A DNA stretch of 6,761 nucleotides from DASUUR01 sp036373975. Its GTDB lineage: Bacteria; Patescibacteriota; Saccharimonadia; Saccharimonadales; Saccharimonadaceae. Positions 1-5,744 of this stretch are shown here, piece after piece. Under the pieces are notes generated by a model that did not search any database, was not told the origin of the DNA, and worked only from the letters and a program-made list of their open reading frames with translations. The stretch spans positions 1-6,761 of the forward strand of contig DASUUR010000072.1 in the NCBI GenBank assembly GCA_036373975.1. Reading direction: 5' to 3'. The stretch's first letter is position 1; every line of letters starts with the position of its first letter. The position numbers and the translations under genes are program-made.

Positions 1-180
1 TAACAATCCGCCTAACGCGACCCACAGGGTCTCGATGTACCCCGGCCAAATAACTGTTGGGATTGAGGCTAAGGCAAAGGGAATGAGAATCATATAAAAA
101 CCCTTGCGTAATGCGATCGGATGGCGACGAAAGACGAGCAATACTTCTTCGTCTTCACGCTGTCCTTCAAACTGTGCCAT
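1..180 (-). CDS. Membrane protein with probable bacterial PH (bPH_2/DUF304-like) domain, N-terminal part only
   Basis: An open frame begins with ATG at 180 and runs off the left edge of the window, so only the first 60 residues are visible. The protein starts MAQFEGQREDEEVLLVFRRH, followed by PIALRKGF and a hydrophobic segment at about residues 28-45; a second hydrophobic stretch begins near residue 50. A short acidic head, an RRHP motif and then paired membrane helices resemble the membrane-anchored bacterial PH-domain proteins common in Patescibacteria. The family assignment is recalled, not searched. The start is supported by AAAGGGG at 185-191, four bases before the ATG. The gene lies 15 nt downstream of the tRNA 3' end with no room for its own promoter, so it is probably expressed from the tRNA promoter. 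Its function is unknown. The C-terminal domain that would confirm the family lies outside the window. Confidence 0.6.
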   Translation of the reverse strand, partial: MAQFEGQREDEEVLLVFRRHPIALRKGFYMILIPFALASIPTVIWPGYIETLWVALGGLL

Positions 181-184
181 AACA

Positions 185-191
185 CCCCTTT
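185..191 (-). promoter_or_regulatory. Shine-Dalgarno site of the membrane-protein gene, squeezed between tRNA and ORF
   Basis: AAAGGGG on the minus strand is separated from the ATG at 180 by TGTT. It lies within the 15-nt gap after the encoded tRNA CCA end, so it would be exposed at the very 5' end of the mRNA once the tRNA is cut off. Confidence 0.6.
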
Positions 192-195
192 CTCT

Positions 196-272
196 TGGTA
201 CCCCGGATAGGACTCGAACCTACAACCTCTCCCTTAGGACGGGCTTGCTCTATCCAGTTGAGCTACCGAGGC
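196..272 (-). tRNA. tRNA-Arg (anticodon CCU), CCA encoded
   Basis: This 77-nt cloverleaf decodes AGG. The acceptor strand GCCTCGG (272-266) pairs with CCGGGGT (206-200), with a U4-G69 wobble and a terminal G1-U72. A73 and an encoded CCA follow (199-196). The D arm is a perfect GCTC/GAGC with A20. The T arm is GTAGG-TTCGAGT-CCTAT. The anticodon loop is G-T-C-C-T-A-A with CCU at 238-236. A20 and C35 are known arginine identity elements, which supports the assignment. Oddly, the anticodon stem has only three Watson-Crick pairs (C29-C31 with G39-G41). Positions 27/43 and 28/42 are tandem A-G and G-A mismatches, and position 32 is G instead of a pyrimidine. AGG is rare in the neighbouring genes; I noticed it at codon 3 of the PilV-like gene. 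This is either a relaxed but functional tRNA or one that is decaying. Confidence 0.9.
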
Positions 273-286
273 AGATACATGCGTCT

Positions 287-292
287 ACTATA
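287..292 (-). promoter_or_regulatory. Probable -10 element of the tRNA-Arg transcription unit
   Basis: TATAGT on the minus strand matches TATAAT in 5 of 6 positions and ends 14 nt before the tRNA 5' base, implying a leader of roughly 8 nt. The -35 is poor: TTTTGT at a 17-nt spacing, or TTGTTA at 15 nt. Either one falls in the T-rich tail of the ndk terminator, so the promoter begins where the upstream operon ends. Confidence 0.45.
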
Positions 293-310
293 CAGGACAA
301 GCACCCATAA

Positions 311-342
311 CAAAAGTGACCCGCCGTCACGGGTCACTTTTG
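311..342 (-). terminator. Rho-independent terminator after ndk
   Basis: A perfect 13-bp stem (311-323 with 330-342; on the plus strand CAAAAGTGACCCG and its complement) encloses a 6-nt loop. On the minus strand it begins three bases after the ndk stop codon and its right arm ends in TTTTG followed by TTA, so it should end the uppP-ndk transcript. A T-run is also present in the stem on the plus strand, but no plus-strand gene reads into it here. Confidence 0.85.
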
Positions 343-345
343 TGG

Positions 346-852
346 CTATCGGCCCTTGCCGTGCGTGAACACCTCGTGCACATTTGGGTATTCAAAGATT
401 TCAGACTCCGCAAACCAGTGAGCGATCTCGCGCTTAGCTTCATCGGCATCACCCGAGGCATGCAGCACGTTGGGAATCGCCCGACCCACAGTGTTAGCGT
501 GGCCAAAGCTCATGTGTGCATAATCTGCACGAATTGTGCCTGGCGCCGAGCCTTTGGGCTCAGTTGATCCAACCATCTTGCGTACAACCTCAGCCGCCTC
601 AACACCTTCCAGTACAGCGGCAATCACCGGTCCCTCAAGCATAGCATCAAGGGTAAGCTTGAAGATTTCATCGCCTTTTCGAGTTTTGAGCGCACCTATG
701 GTTTCGTAGTGATCGTAATAGTGCTGCTCGCTCGGCTGAAGCATCTTCATTGCTACAATCTTGAGGCCCGCCTTCTCGAAGCGCGTTAGAATTTCGCCAA
801 CAATACCGCGCGCAACAGCATCAGGCTTAAATACAACCAATGTCTTTTCCAT
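346..852 (-). CDS. ndk: Nucleoside diphosphate kinase
   Basis: NDK transfers the gamma-phosphate from ATP to nucleoside diphosphates through a phosphohistidine, supplying NTPs and dNTPs in the cytoplasm. The protein opens MEKTLVVFKPDAVARG with the phosphate-contacting Lys9. APGTIRADY (103-111) corresponds to the nucleotide-binding segment. NVLHASGD (128-135) carries the active-site His131 in the normal N-x-x-H-x-S context. At 168 residues it is longer than the usual 140-150. The extra length lies in a segment before EGPV (residues 51-73) and in an insert between RADY and IPNVLHAS (about 112-126). There are no cysteines. It lies 32 nt downstream of uppP and is probably co-transcribed with it, ending at the hairpin just after its stop. 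A modest AAGGA lies about 12 nt before the ATG, so initiation may be only moderately efficient. A perfect TTGACA inside the end of uppP could mark an internal promoter, but its spacing is poor. Confidence 0.97.
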   Translation of the reverse strand: MEKTLVVFKPDAVARGIVGEILTRFEKAGLKIVAMKMLQPSEQHYYDHYETIGALKTRKGDEIFKLTLDAMLEGPVIAAVLEGVEAAEVVRKMVGSTEPKGSAPGTIRADYAHMSFGHANTVGRAIPNVLHASGDADEAKREIAHWFAESEIFEYPNVHEVFTHGKGR

Positions 853-884
853 GTAAAATCTGTATCCTTATCTGTTATTAGCCC

Positions 885-1679
885 CTATTGTACCAGAAGA
901 ATCACTGTCAATACGAGCGCTAGGCCAATTCGGTACCAACCGAAGAGCTTGAGATCGTTTTTGGCGAGGTAGCGCATTAAGAAGCCTACCGCCAACAATC
1001 CCGATACAAGCGCTGCTATGTTACCCACTACAAGGGGTAGTAGATTATCAAAAAAGTAAGCTCGATCAGCCTCTTTTAAAAATAGCTTCGCTATTACGCC
1101 GAGCATGATTGGTATTGACACCAAAAAGCTATACTCCGCCGCCTTGGCCGCGTTAAGGCCCATTAGACGACCGGCAATCATAGTCGAGCCCGATCGTGAG
1201 ACGCCTGGGATAAGTGATAACACCTGAGCCAGACCGATTATAAGTGCCCTGCTCTTAGGTAAGTCTTCTTGCTCCTGCACCGGCGATTTCTTTGGCAGCT
1301 TCTCTAGAATAATCATTGCTACACCAACGACAGCCAGCGTCACCACCACCACCCACACATTGCCAAAAAATGAGTTATGCGCGATAAAATCTGCCAACAG
1401 TAACCCTACAATTCCAGCTGGAACGGCGGTTATAAGTATATTTATAAGTAGCTTAAAATTATGCCGCACAAAAATATCCTTCAGCGCTCCTATAATGCGC
1501 TGTCGGAAGTAGATAAGCAGTGCCAACACCGTGCCAATATTTATAAATTCAATAAATAAATGGTCGGATGCACCTGTAAAAAAGTATTGCCCTATCACTA
1601 AATGGCCCGAACTCGAAACTGGTATAAATTCGGTGAGGCCTTGAACAATTCCTAATACTGCCGACTCAATAATAGTCAT
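885..1679 (-). CDS. uppP: Undecaprenyl-diphosphatase (UppP/BacA)
   Basis: This polytopic membrane enzyme removes a phosphate from undecaprenyl pyrophosphate, recycling the lipid carrier for peptidoglycan and other envelope polymers; the family also gives bacitracin resistance. Counting from the chosen start, the first signature is QGLTEFIPVSSSGH (13-26, with the (E/Q)xxxE pair Q13/E17). The second is PGVSRSGST (158-166), with the catalytic Arg162. Many hydrophobic segments run between and after them. The frame stays open upstream to a GTG at 1742 and includes an ATG at 1697. I chose the ATG at 1679 because MTIIESAVLGIVQG is the normal family N-terminus, the resulting 264 residues match the usual length, and a TACAAT hexamer (1686-1691) ends six bases before it. 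The ATG at 1697 has a GGGGGT five bases upstream and would add six residues, so it remains possible. The gene diverges from the recombinase gene and precedes ndk by 32 nt. Confidence 0.95.
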   Translation of the reverse strand: MTIIESAVLGIVQGLTEFIPVSSSGHLVIGQYFFTGASDHLFIEFINIGTVLALLIYFRQRIIGALKDIFVRHNFKLLINILITAVPAGIVGLLLADFIAHNSFFGNVWVVVVTLAVVGVAMIILEKLPKKSPVQEQEDLPKSRALIIGLAQVLSLIPGVSRSGSTMIAGRLMGLNAAKAAEYSFLVSIPIMLGVIAKLFLKEADRAYFFDNLLPLVVGNIAALVSGLLAVGFLMRYLAKNDLKLFGWYRIGLALVLTVILLVQ

Positions 1680-1759
1680 GTACCGATTGTACCCCATATT
1701 ACCCCCAAAGGCAGCAGAATGTCGCAAAATAGCCATAAACACGATACTATAGAGTAGTA
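1680..1759. promoter_or_regulatory. Divergent promoter region between uppP and the recombinase gene
   Basis: This 80-nt gap must hold the starts of two diverging transcripts. On the plus strand TACTAT (1745-1750) ends nine bases before the recombinase ATG. On the minus strand TACAAT (1686-1691) ends six bases before the uppP ATG at 1679. Neither has a convincing -35 at 17 nt. I saw no clear operator-like inverted repeat. The two -10 calls are tentative, but together with the other operon starts in this window they form a consistent pattern. Confidence 0.4.
1745..1750 (+). promoter_or_regulatory. Possible -10 element of the recombinase gene (near-leaderless)
   Basis: TACTAT keeps the three most conserved -10 bases and ends nine bases before the ATG at 1760, which would put the RNA start within a few bases of the start codon. 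The region at -35 (TCGCAA, 1722-1727) is weak. No Shine-Dalgarno lies between. Confidence 0.35.
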
Positions 1760-2692
1760 ATGTATATCTCAGAGTTGATCATTGACTTTCTTGAATATCT
1801 CGAAGTGGAGCGCGGCCGATCGCAAAAGACGGCCGAGAACTACCACCTCTACCTGATGCGCTTGGTTGAATTTGCCGGTGATATTGAAGCAAAAGATATT
1901 ACCGATGATGTTGTGCGCAAATGGCGACTATGGCTAAATCGCTACAAGAACGAAAATGACAACGAAATTGCAGCTATCACCCAGAGCTATCACCTTATTG
2001 CCCTGCGAAGCTTCTTGAACTATTGCTCTAAGCGTGACATTAAAAGCTTAAGTCCGGAGCGGATTGAGCTCCCTAAAGTTAAGCGCCGCCAGGTTACTTT
2101 TTTGCAAGACGATGAAGTTGAGCGTTTAATTGACGCTGTCGACGCCACAACAGAAAGCGGTGCACGTGATCGAGCCATAATAGAGCTACTTTTTTCAGGC
2201 GGTCTACGTGTGTCGGAACTAGTAGCACTAAATCGAGACCACATAAATAGCACTCGGCGCGAGTTCACTGTACGTGGAAAAGGCCAAAAGGATCGCCCAA
2301 TTTTTATCAGCAATCGAGCAGCCGAACATATTGCCGCCTACCTAGAGATGCGCCACGACTCCCTTATTCCCCTCTTTATTAGCTATGGGGGTAGCCAACG
2401 GGCTTCAACGACCGGAGACTTTCGACGCCTTACACCACGCAGTGTCCAAAGAATTATTGCTCACTACGCTCGACTCGCCGGCATAACCAAGCACGTCTCC
2501 CCCCATACGATGCGACACAGTTTTGCGACCGACCTGCTTATGAATGGCGCTGATCTTCGTAGTGTTCAGAGTCTTTTAGGCCACAGCAATATCAGTACGA
2601 CTCAAGTGTATACCCATGTCACCGATCAACACCTCCGCGAGGTGCATGAACGCTTTCACAACACCGGGAAGCAAGAACAGGCTACGGCCTAG
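1760..2692 (+). CDS. Tyrosine recombinase of the XerC/XerD type
   Basis: This is a site-specific DNA recombinase, probably the chromosome-dimer-resolving Xer enzyme. An N-terminal SAM-like core-binding domain (about 1-95) is followed by the catalytic domain (about 110-300). All six catalytic residues are present: Arg150 in GLRVSEL, Lys174 in VRGKGQKDR, His249 and Arg252 in HTMRHSFATDLL, His275 in LLGHSNIST, and nucleophile Tyr284 in VYTHV. Their spacing is almost that of E. coli XerD, and the 310-residue length is normal for a Xer protein, so a housekeeping role is likelier than a phage integrase. No integrase arm-binding domain, attachment site or mobile element is visible nearby. It is the only plus-strand gene. 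The start lacks a Shine-Dalgarno, with a TACTAT hexamer nine bases upstream. Its 3' end overlaps the convergent PilX-like gene by 11 bases. XerC and XerD cannot be told apart from sequence alone. Confidence 0.93.
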   Translation: MYISELIIDFLEYLEVERGRSQKTAENYHLYLMRLVEFAGDIEAKDITDDVVRKWRLWLNRYKNENDNEIAAITQSYHLIALRSFLNYCSKRDIKSLSPERIELPKVKRRQVTFLQDDEVERLIDAVDATTESGARDRAIIELLFSGGLRVSELVALNRDHINSTRREFTVRGKGQKDRPIFISNRAAEHIAAYLEMRHDSLIPLFISYGGSQRASTTGDFRRLTPRSVQRIIAHYARLAGITKHVSPHTMRHSFATDLLMNGADLRSVQSLLGHSNISTTQVYTHVTDQHLREVHERFHNTGKQEQATA

Positions 2693-3821
2693 GTGGCTGA
2701 CAGGCACCTTGGTTGAGTGCCTCGGCCGAGATTACAAAGCTTTTACAGATATCGCCTGTGGTCTCTAGGGCATTCTCTGGGTAGCTACCTGTGGCTTCAT
2801 CGAAACGAATACGGCTCTCCACGCGACGAAACACATTATTCGCGCGCCCTGTAGAATCCACAAGAGGCTGCACACCGTCAAAGTTAACATCGCCGTCATT
2901 AAGTTTCAGCTGGAATGTCGTACCTTTATAGATAGGGGTCACCCGTAGGAACGCCGCCTTCGCGTTTGTCATTGCTAAGCTGCCGGTGAGTTTAAGATGA
3001 GCGGTGCACGCATAGCCACTACTGTCGGGCGAACAATTTATTGTTACAGACTCATTGGGGTTTTTGCGGGCATATCTTGTAAAGGGCACCTCGTTGTCTA
3101 CCACTCCGCCGGATTGAGCAGGATACAAGAAGAGTGTGCTCGATCCATCTTCTAAATCAGCCTGGCTAAAACCAGCTTTGGGGTACTGAATAAGCTGCAC
3201 CCTCATAACAGGCGGCGTTGCGTTGGGCCAGGTCTCCGCAGCCGGGAAGCCATCATTGGTGGCCGGGATCTCGAATGGCGTACCGGTAGGCAGACCAGCG
3301 TCGCTTGCGACGAACCAATTCACTGTCACTGTGTCAAAATTCGCTACACCATCAAGCGGAACTAAGTCACTGGTGTTTGCCTCTAGTTTTCGCTTGTAGT
3401 CAATTGTACTCAAGGCGATTTTTAAGCAAGTGTACGATTGCGAAAGGTCTGCATCCTGCGTATTTGTTGCAACATTAACCCCGCCTTCACCGTCAATCCG
3501 CAGACCTAGCTCCGCAGCAAGGGGTCCTGTCAGGGTACTACATTCATTGGCGTTGAAGGCTGTCTTGTAGCGGTTACATTCAACACCAGAAGGGTTGGAC
3601 TCACAAGCTCGGCGATACTGGATCAGCGCGCGCTTGGCATCTTCTACCCCTGCCTCCGCTGAATCAAATGCACTTTGCGACAGATCATTCTTAAGAGCCT
3701 GTTGTTGTTCTTGTGTTGTTAGCCGTATGAAACCAAGGGTAATAACACTTAACAATAGTGCAAAAAATATAACAATAAATATTGACACGGCACCATGTTG
3801 TAGCTTTGTATTTTCTTCCAT
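2682..3821 (-). CDS. PilX/GspK-like minor pilin, probable pilus-tip protein
   Basis: The 379-residue protein begins with a short polar leader ending QHG, then AVSIFIVIFFALLLSV and a helix containing LTTQEQQQALKNDL and AFDSAEAGVEDA. This is the N-terminal pattern of PilX proteins, whose helix has a TxEE...AFxAAEAAL motif. If cleavage follows Gly10, position +5 is Phe15 and the usual pilin Glu+5 is missing, as is typical of PilX/GspK tip subunits. The large exported domain has eight cysteines (73, 82, 94, 132, 263, 272, 359, 374) and a DVNFDG loop (311-316) with Asp322 at loop position 12, resembling a calcium loop. It is much longer than proteobacterial PilX and nearer GspK in size. I chose the ATG at 3821 over a GTG at 3842 because AAGGGG lies ten bases upstream and the gene then follows the PilW-like stop by four bases. 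It is the last gene of the pilin cluster, with no terminator before the convergent recombinase gene. Confidence 0.8.
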   Translation of the reverse strand: MEENTKLQHGAVSIFIVIFFALLLSVITLGFIRLTTQEQQQALKNDLSQSAFDSAEAGVEDAKRALIQYRRACESNPSGVECNRYKTAFNANECSTLTGPLAAELGLRIDGEGGVNVATNTQDADLSQSYTCLKIALSTIDYKRKLEANTSDLVPLDGVANFDTVTVNWFVASDAGLPTGTPFEIPATNDGFPAAETWPNATPPVMRVQLIQYPKAGFSQADLEDGSSTLFLYPAQSGGVVDNEVPFTRYARKNPNESVTINCSPDSSGYACTAHLKLTGSLAMTNAKAAFLRVTPIYKGTTFQLKLNDGDVNFDGVQPLVDSTGRANNVFRRVESRIRFDEATGSYPENALETTGDICKSFVISAEALNQGACQPPRP

Positions 3822-3825
3822 TACC

Positions 3826-4443
3826 TTATATCCCCTTTGCACTTGCCGTAATTGTAAATCTATTCAATGCACAGAATTCCTGATCGCCAGCAGTCGCGCA
3901 GGCATCGCGCGTATCGTTGAGCAGCGTCGTATCGTTTGTTCCAATTGTAAAAGTAAAGCTGTATAAATAGTAGCCATTGTTGCTCACTGGTGCACTTAGT
4001 GCGGCACTTTGCACCGCTAGGTTGGCCACTTCGCCCCCTAGTAGTTCAATAGCATCATCTTTTGGTACTCTCGGGGTTGGCGAAGCGCACATTGCCCGTG
4101 TTGCATCGCTCACCTTTGCAAAGCCCACCTTAGTATTGTCATCGTACAAAGCAGGATCCTGACCCCCGACGCTCCACACATAGCTATAAGTACCTATACA
4201 TAAACGCCCCTCGGCAACCGTGGCGTTCTCTATCGGGGGTTGTGCTGCCTTAAGCGAACGCTGCAACTCCGCGCCAATAGCACGCCCACTCTGGTTTACT
4301 TGCTTTAAAACAAGACCCTTATTGTAGGTGCGCATGATATTTATTGAACTCACCATAGCGATAATCAAAAGTATCGATAAGAAGCTCATCGCAAATAGCA
4401 ACTCTACGATAGTAAAACCTTTGGCGGCACTTCTATGAAACAT
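3826..4443 (-). CDS. PilW/GspJ-like type IV minor prepilin
   Basis: A type III signal peptide is clear: the short leader MFHRSAAKG, a cut after Gly9, then FTIVELLFAMSFLSILLIIA with Phe at +1 and Glu14 at +5. PilD would remove the leader and methylate the new N-terminal Phe. The 205-residue protein has one N-terminal membrane/assembly helix and an exported domain with four cysteines (82, 119, 182, 191). The C-terminal FCALNRFTITASAKGI is of the type I associate with PilW-like proteins of Saccharibacteria; this is recalled, not searched. The start overlaps the PilV-like gene by 11 bases, and a GAGG (4448-4451) lies four bases before the ATG, indicating translational coupling. Third place in the cluster, after the PilV-like and before the PilX-like gene, matches the position of pilW or gspJ. 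The subfamily call relies on this order as much as on sequence. Confidence 0.85.
   Translation of the reverse strand: MFHRSAAKGFTIVELLFAMSFLSILLIIAMVSSINIMRTYNKGLVLKQVNQSGRAIGAELQRSLKAAQPPIENATVAEGRLCIGTYSYVWSVGGQDPALYDDNTKVGFAKVSDATRAMCASPTPRVPKDDAIELLGGEVANLAVQSAALSAPVSNNGYYLYSFTFTIGTNDTTLLNDTRDACATAGDQEFCALNRFTITASAKGI
3832..3837 (-). promoter_or_regulatory. Shine-Dalgarno deciding the PilX-like start
   Basis: AAGGGG lies ten bases before the ATG at 3821, inside the last codons of the PilW-like gene. A start at the GTG at 3842 would place this site within the coding region, so it favours 3821. Confidence 0.6.
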
Positions 4444-4990
4444 ACAACCTCACGATGGTGCCGATGGTTATATTAGGGCCGGTTGCTGGCGGTTCCCAAC
4501 AGGCACGAATATGAAAATCTATATATTTTGGCCGACCACTTGGAATCGTAGGCTGAACAGCCTCGACCCACACCCCCTCACCAAGCGATGCACCGGCGTA
4601 GGTTCGGGCGGCAAACTCGTATTCTTTAACCTCGAGTGTGCCTGTATCGACGAAGAAGCCATTCTTTGCCTGGATATCAGTAACGTCACATTCGCCGAAG
4701 TTTGTTGCGCTAGGCACGGTTCGCGTAGCAATTCTTTCCCACTGCGTTTTAACTAGACCGCTCGGGCGGTTGGTTTTTACATATGCGTCGCGAAGGTAGC
4801 GCAGCGCTTCGGCCTGGGCATCAATCGCCTGTCGAGCAAAAGTATCTTCTACGGCGATTTGAGCGCTTGCGATGCCCCGATTCATGATGAGAAAAGAGAT
4901 AACAATTATAAAGCTCAGTGCAGCCGTTGCGAACAGTACTTCAATAATTGTGTCGCCTCTTTCACGGCGCTTAAAGACTTGCCTTAGCAT
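4433..4990 (-). CDS. PilV/GspI-like type IV minor prepilin
   Basis: The leader MLRQVFKRRERG is strongly basic and precedes DTIIEVLFATAALSFIIVIS. Cleavage after Gly12 would leave Asp at +1, unusual for prepilins, which mostly have Phe or Met, with Glu17 at the essential +5 position. The 185-residue protein has a single membrane/assembly helix and an exported domain with two cysteines (101, 164). IDFHIRACWEPP (157-168) and ITIGTIVRLYVS (174-185) at the C-terminus are the signature I associate with PilV-like pilins in Saccharibacteria. Its ATG overlaps the previous stop in ATGCTAA (7-base overlap), with AGGGGAT five bases upstream, so it is coupled to the FimU-like gene. Codon 3 is AGG, the codon read by the tRNA-Arg(CCU) in this window. 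Second place in the cluster fits pilV/gspI. Confidence 0.85.
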   Translation of the reverse strand: MLRQVFKRRERGDTIIEVLFATAALSFIIVISFLIMNRGIASAQIAVEDTFARQAIDAQAEALRYLRDAYVKTNRPSGLVKTQWERIATRTVPSATNFGECDVTDIQAKNGFFVDTGTLEVKEYEFAARTYAGASLGEGVWVEAVQPTIPSGRPKYIDFHIRACWEPPATGPNITIGTIVRLYVS

Positions 4991-5736
4991 CGCCCATCCC
5001 CTGCAGGAATATCGAATTCCGTGCGCACCGCCTCTGGCCCGCCACCCATCGCAAGACTAATAATCGAAGTTGATGAAACAATATCAGCAGATTTTACACA
5101 CAGATTGACAGTAAGACGCCTATTAGCCTGTAGAATGCCCGCCTGTACCCGTGATTCGCTACCGGGGCTTGTGTACGCGTACGTATAAATAGCGCCGCTC
5201 TTTGGGGAGCGCAGGATAAGGATACGATTTACAGCCTCGGCACGATCCTTACGGGCAGCCACTACCCTGGCGCCCCATGGGATATCAAACGTTAGCTCAT
5301 CGATATCACGCACCATTGTTGGGTTATACTGCTGCAATAACTCATCGTCGCGCAAGCTTGAGGGGTCAGCAATGCTCGGTGGCCGCCCTACAACTGCATA
5401 CGACTGGAACGTCGTTCCCCCGACCGGCACCTCTATCGCCCGCCCCAGGACTAAGCAGTCACTAGCTCCACGGTTTTCTTTTGTACTGTCTTCGGCAGGA
5501 ACAATAAAGTTATTCGCGTCACACATCTGCCTACCATCCCTGGCGTTAACAACATTGAAGGCATCGCCAAATTGATCCTGGAAGAAACTCTGCGTCGAGT
5601 TTATGCTATCTGAGTAGCGTTGGCGCTGAATAGCAACGGTTGTTCCAGCTAAAAGCGTCACCATTAAAAGACCCGAAATACCCAGAAAGAGCATCGTTTC
5701 TAGAATAGTAAAACCTTTTTGTATTTCTGTTGCCAT
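4984..5736 (-). CDS. FimU/GspH-like type IV minor prepilin, first gene of the pilin cluster
   Basis: The leader MATEIQKG is followed by FTILETMLFLGISGLLMVTLLA. PilD would cut after Gly8, leaving Phe at +1 and Glu13 at +5. At 250 residues it is longer than proteobacterial FimU/GspH (about 170). Its exported domain carries four cysteines (72, 94, 213, 250), the last being the C-terminal residue. A long helix continues through the NSTQSFFQDQF region (46-56). It lies 37 nt downstream of pilD and starts the run of overlapping pilin genes. There is no Shine-Dalgarno (CAAACCAA precedes the ATG), but a consensus extended -10 ends eight bases upstream, so the mRNA is probably leaderless. The FimU/GspH label rests mainly on gene order; a different minor pilin type is possible. 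That it is a type IV prepilin is secure. Confidence 0.85.
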   Translation of the reverse strand: MATEIQKGFTILETMLFLGISGLLMVTLLAGTTVAIQRQRYSDSINSTQSFFQDQFGDAFNVVNARDGRQMCDANNFIVPAEDSTKENRGASDCLVLGRAIEVPVGGTTFQSYAVVGRPPSIADPSSLRDDELLQQYNPTMVRDIDELTFDIPWGARVVAARKDRAEAVNRILILRSPKSGAIYTYAYTSPGSESRVQAGILQANRRLTVNLCVKSADIVSSTSIISLAMGGGPEAVRTEFDIPAGDGRC

Positions 5737-5744
5737 TTGGTTTG

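Noticed and set aside
887..911. Perfect TTGACA (906-911) and TACAAT (887-892) on the minus strand before ndk, as a promoter
   Set aside because: The spacer is only 13 bases, too short for a normal sigma-70 promoter, and both motifs encode the last residues of UppP (VLTVILLVQ). ndk is more simply read from the uppP promoter.
1680..1742. Extended UppP N-terminus from GTG 1742 or ATG 1736
   Set aside because: The extra 19-21 residues are not typical of the family and cover the intergenic region that must hold the divergent promoters.
1760..2692. Recombinase as an integrase of a mobile element
   Set aside because: No direct repeats, attachment site, cargo or other mobility genes are visible. 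The length and catalytic spacing match housekeeping Xer, and the tRNA is 1.5 kb away with no repeated 3' end seen.
3819..3842. GTG at 3842 as the PilX-like start
   Set aside because: It would overlap the PilW-like gene by 17 bases without a good upstream Shine-Dalgarno. The ATG at 3821 has AAGGGG ten bases upstream and a normal short leader.
4511..4756. Open frames opposite or within the pilin genes, such as 4511-4756 plus and 4519-4731 minus
   Set aside because: They lie wholly inside the well-supported PilV-like gene, lack family features or good ribosome sites, and have arbitrary compositions.
5277..5575. Plus-strand open frames opposite the first pilin
   Set aside because: They are shadows of the pilin coding frame with no recognisable domain, signal or ribosome site.
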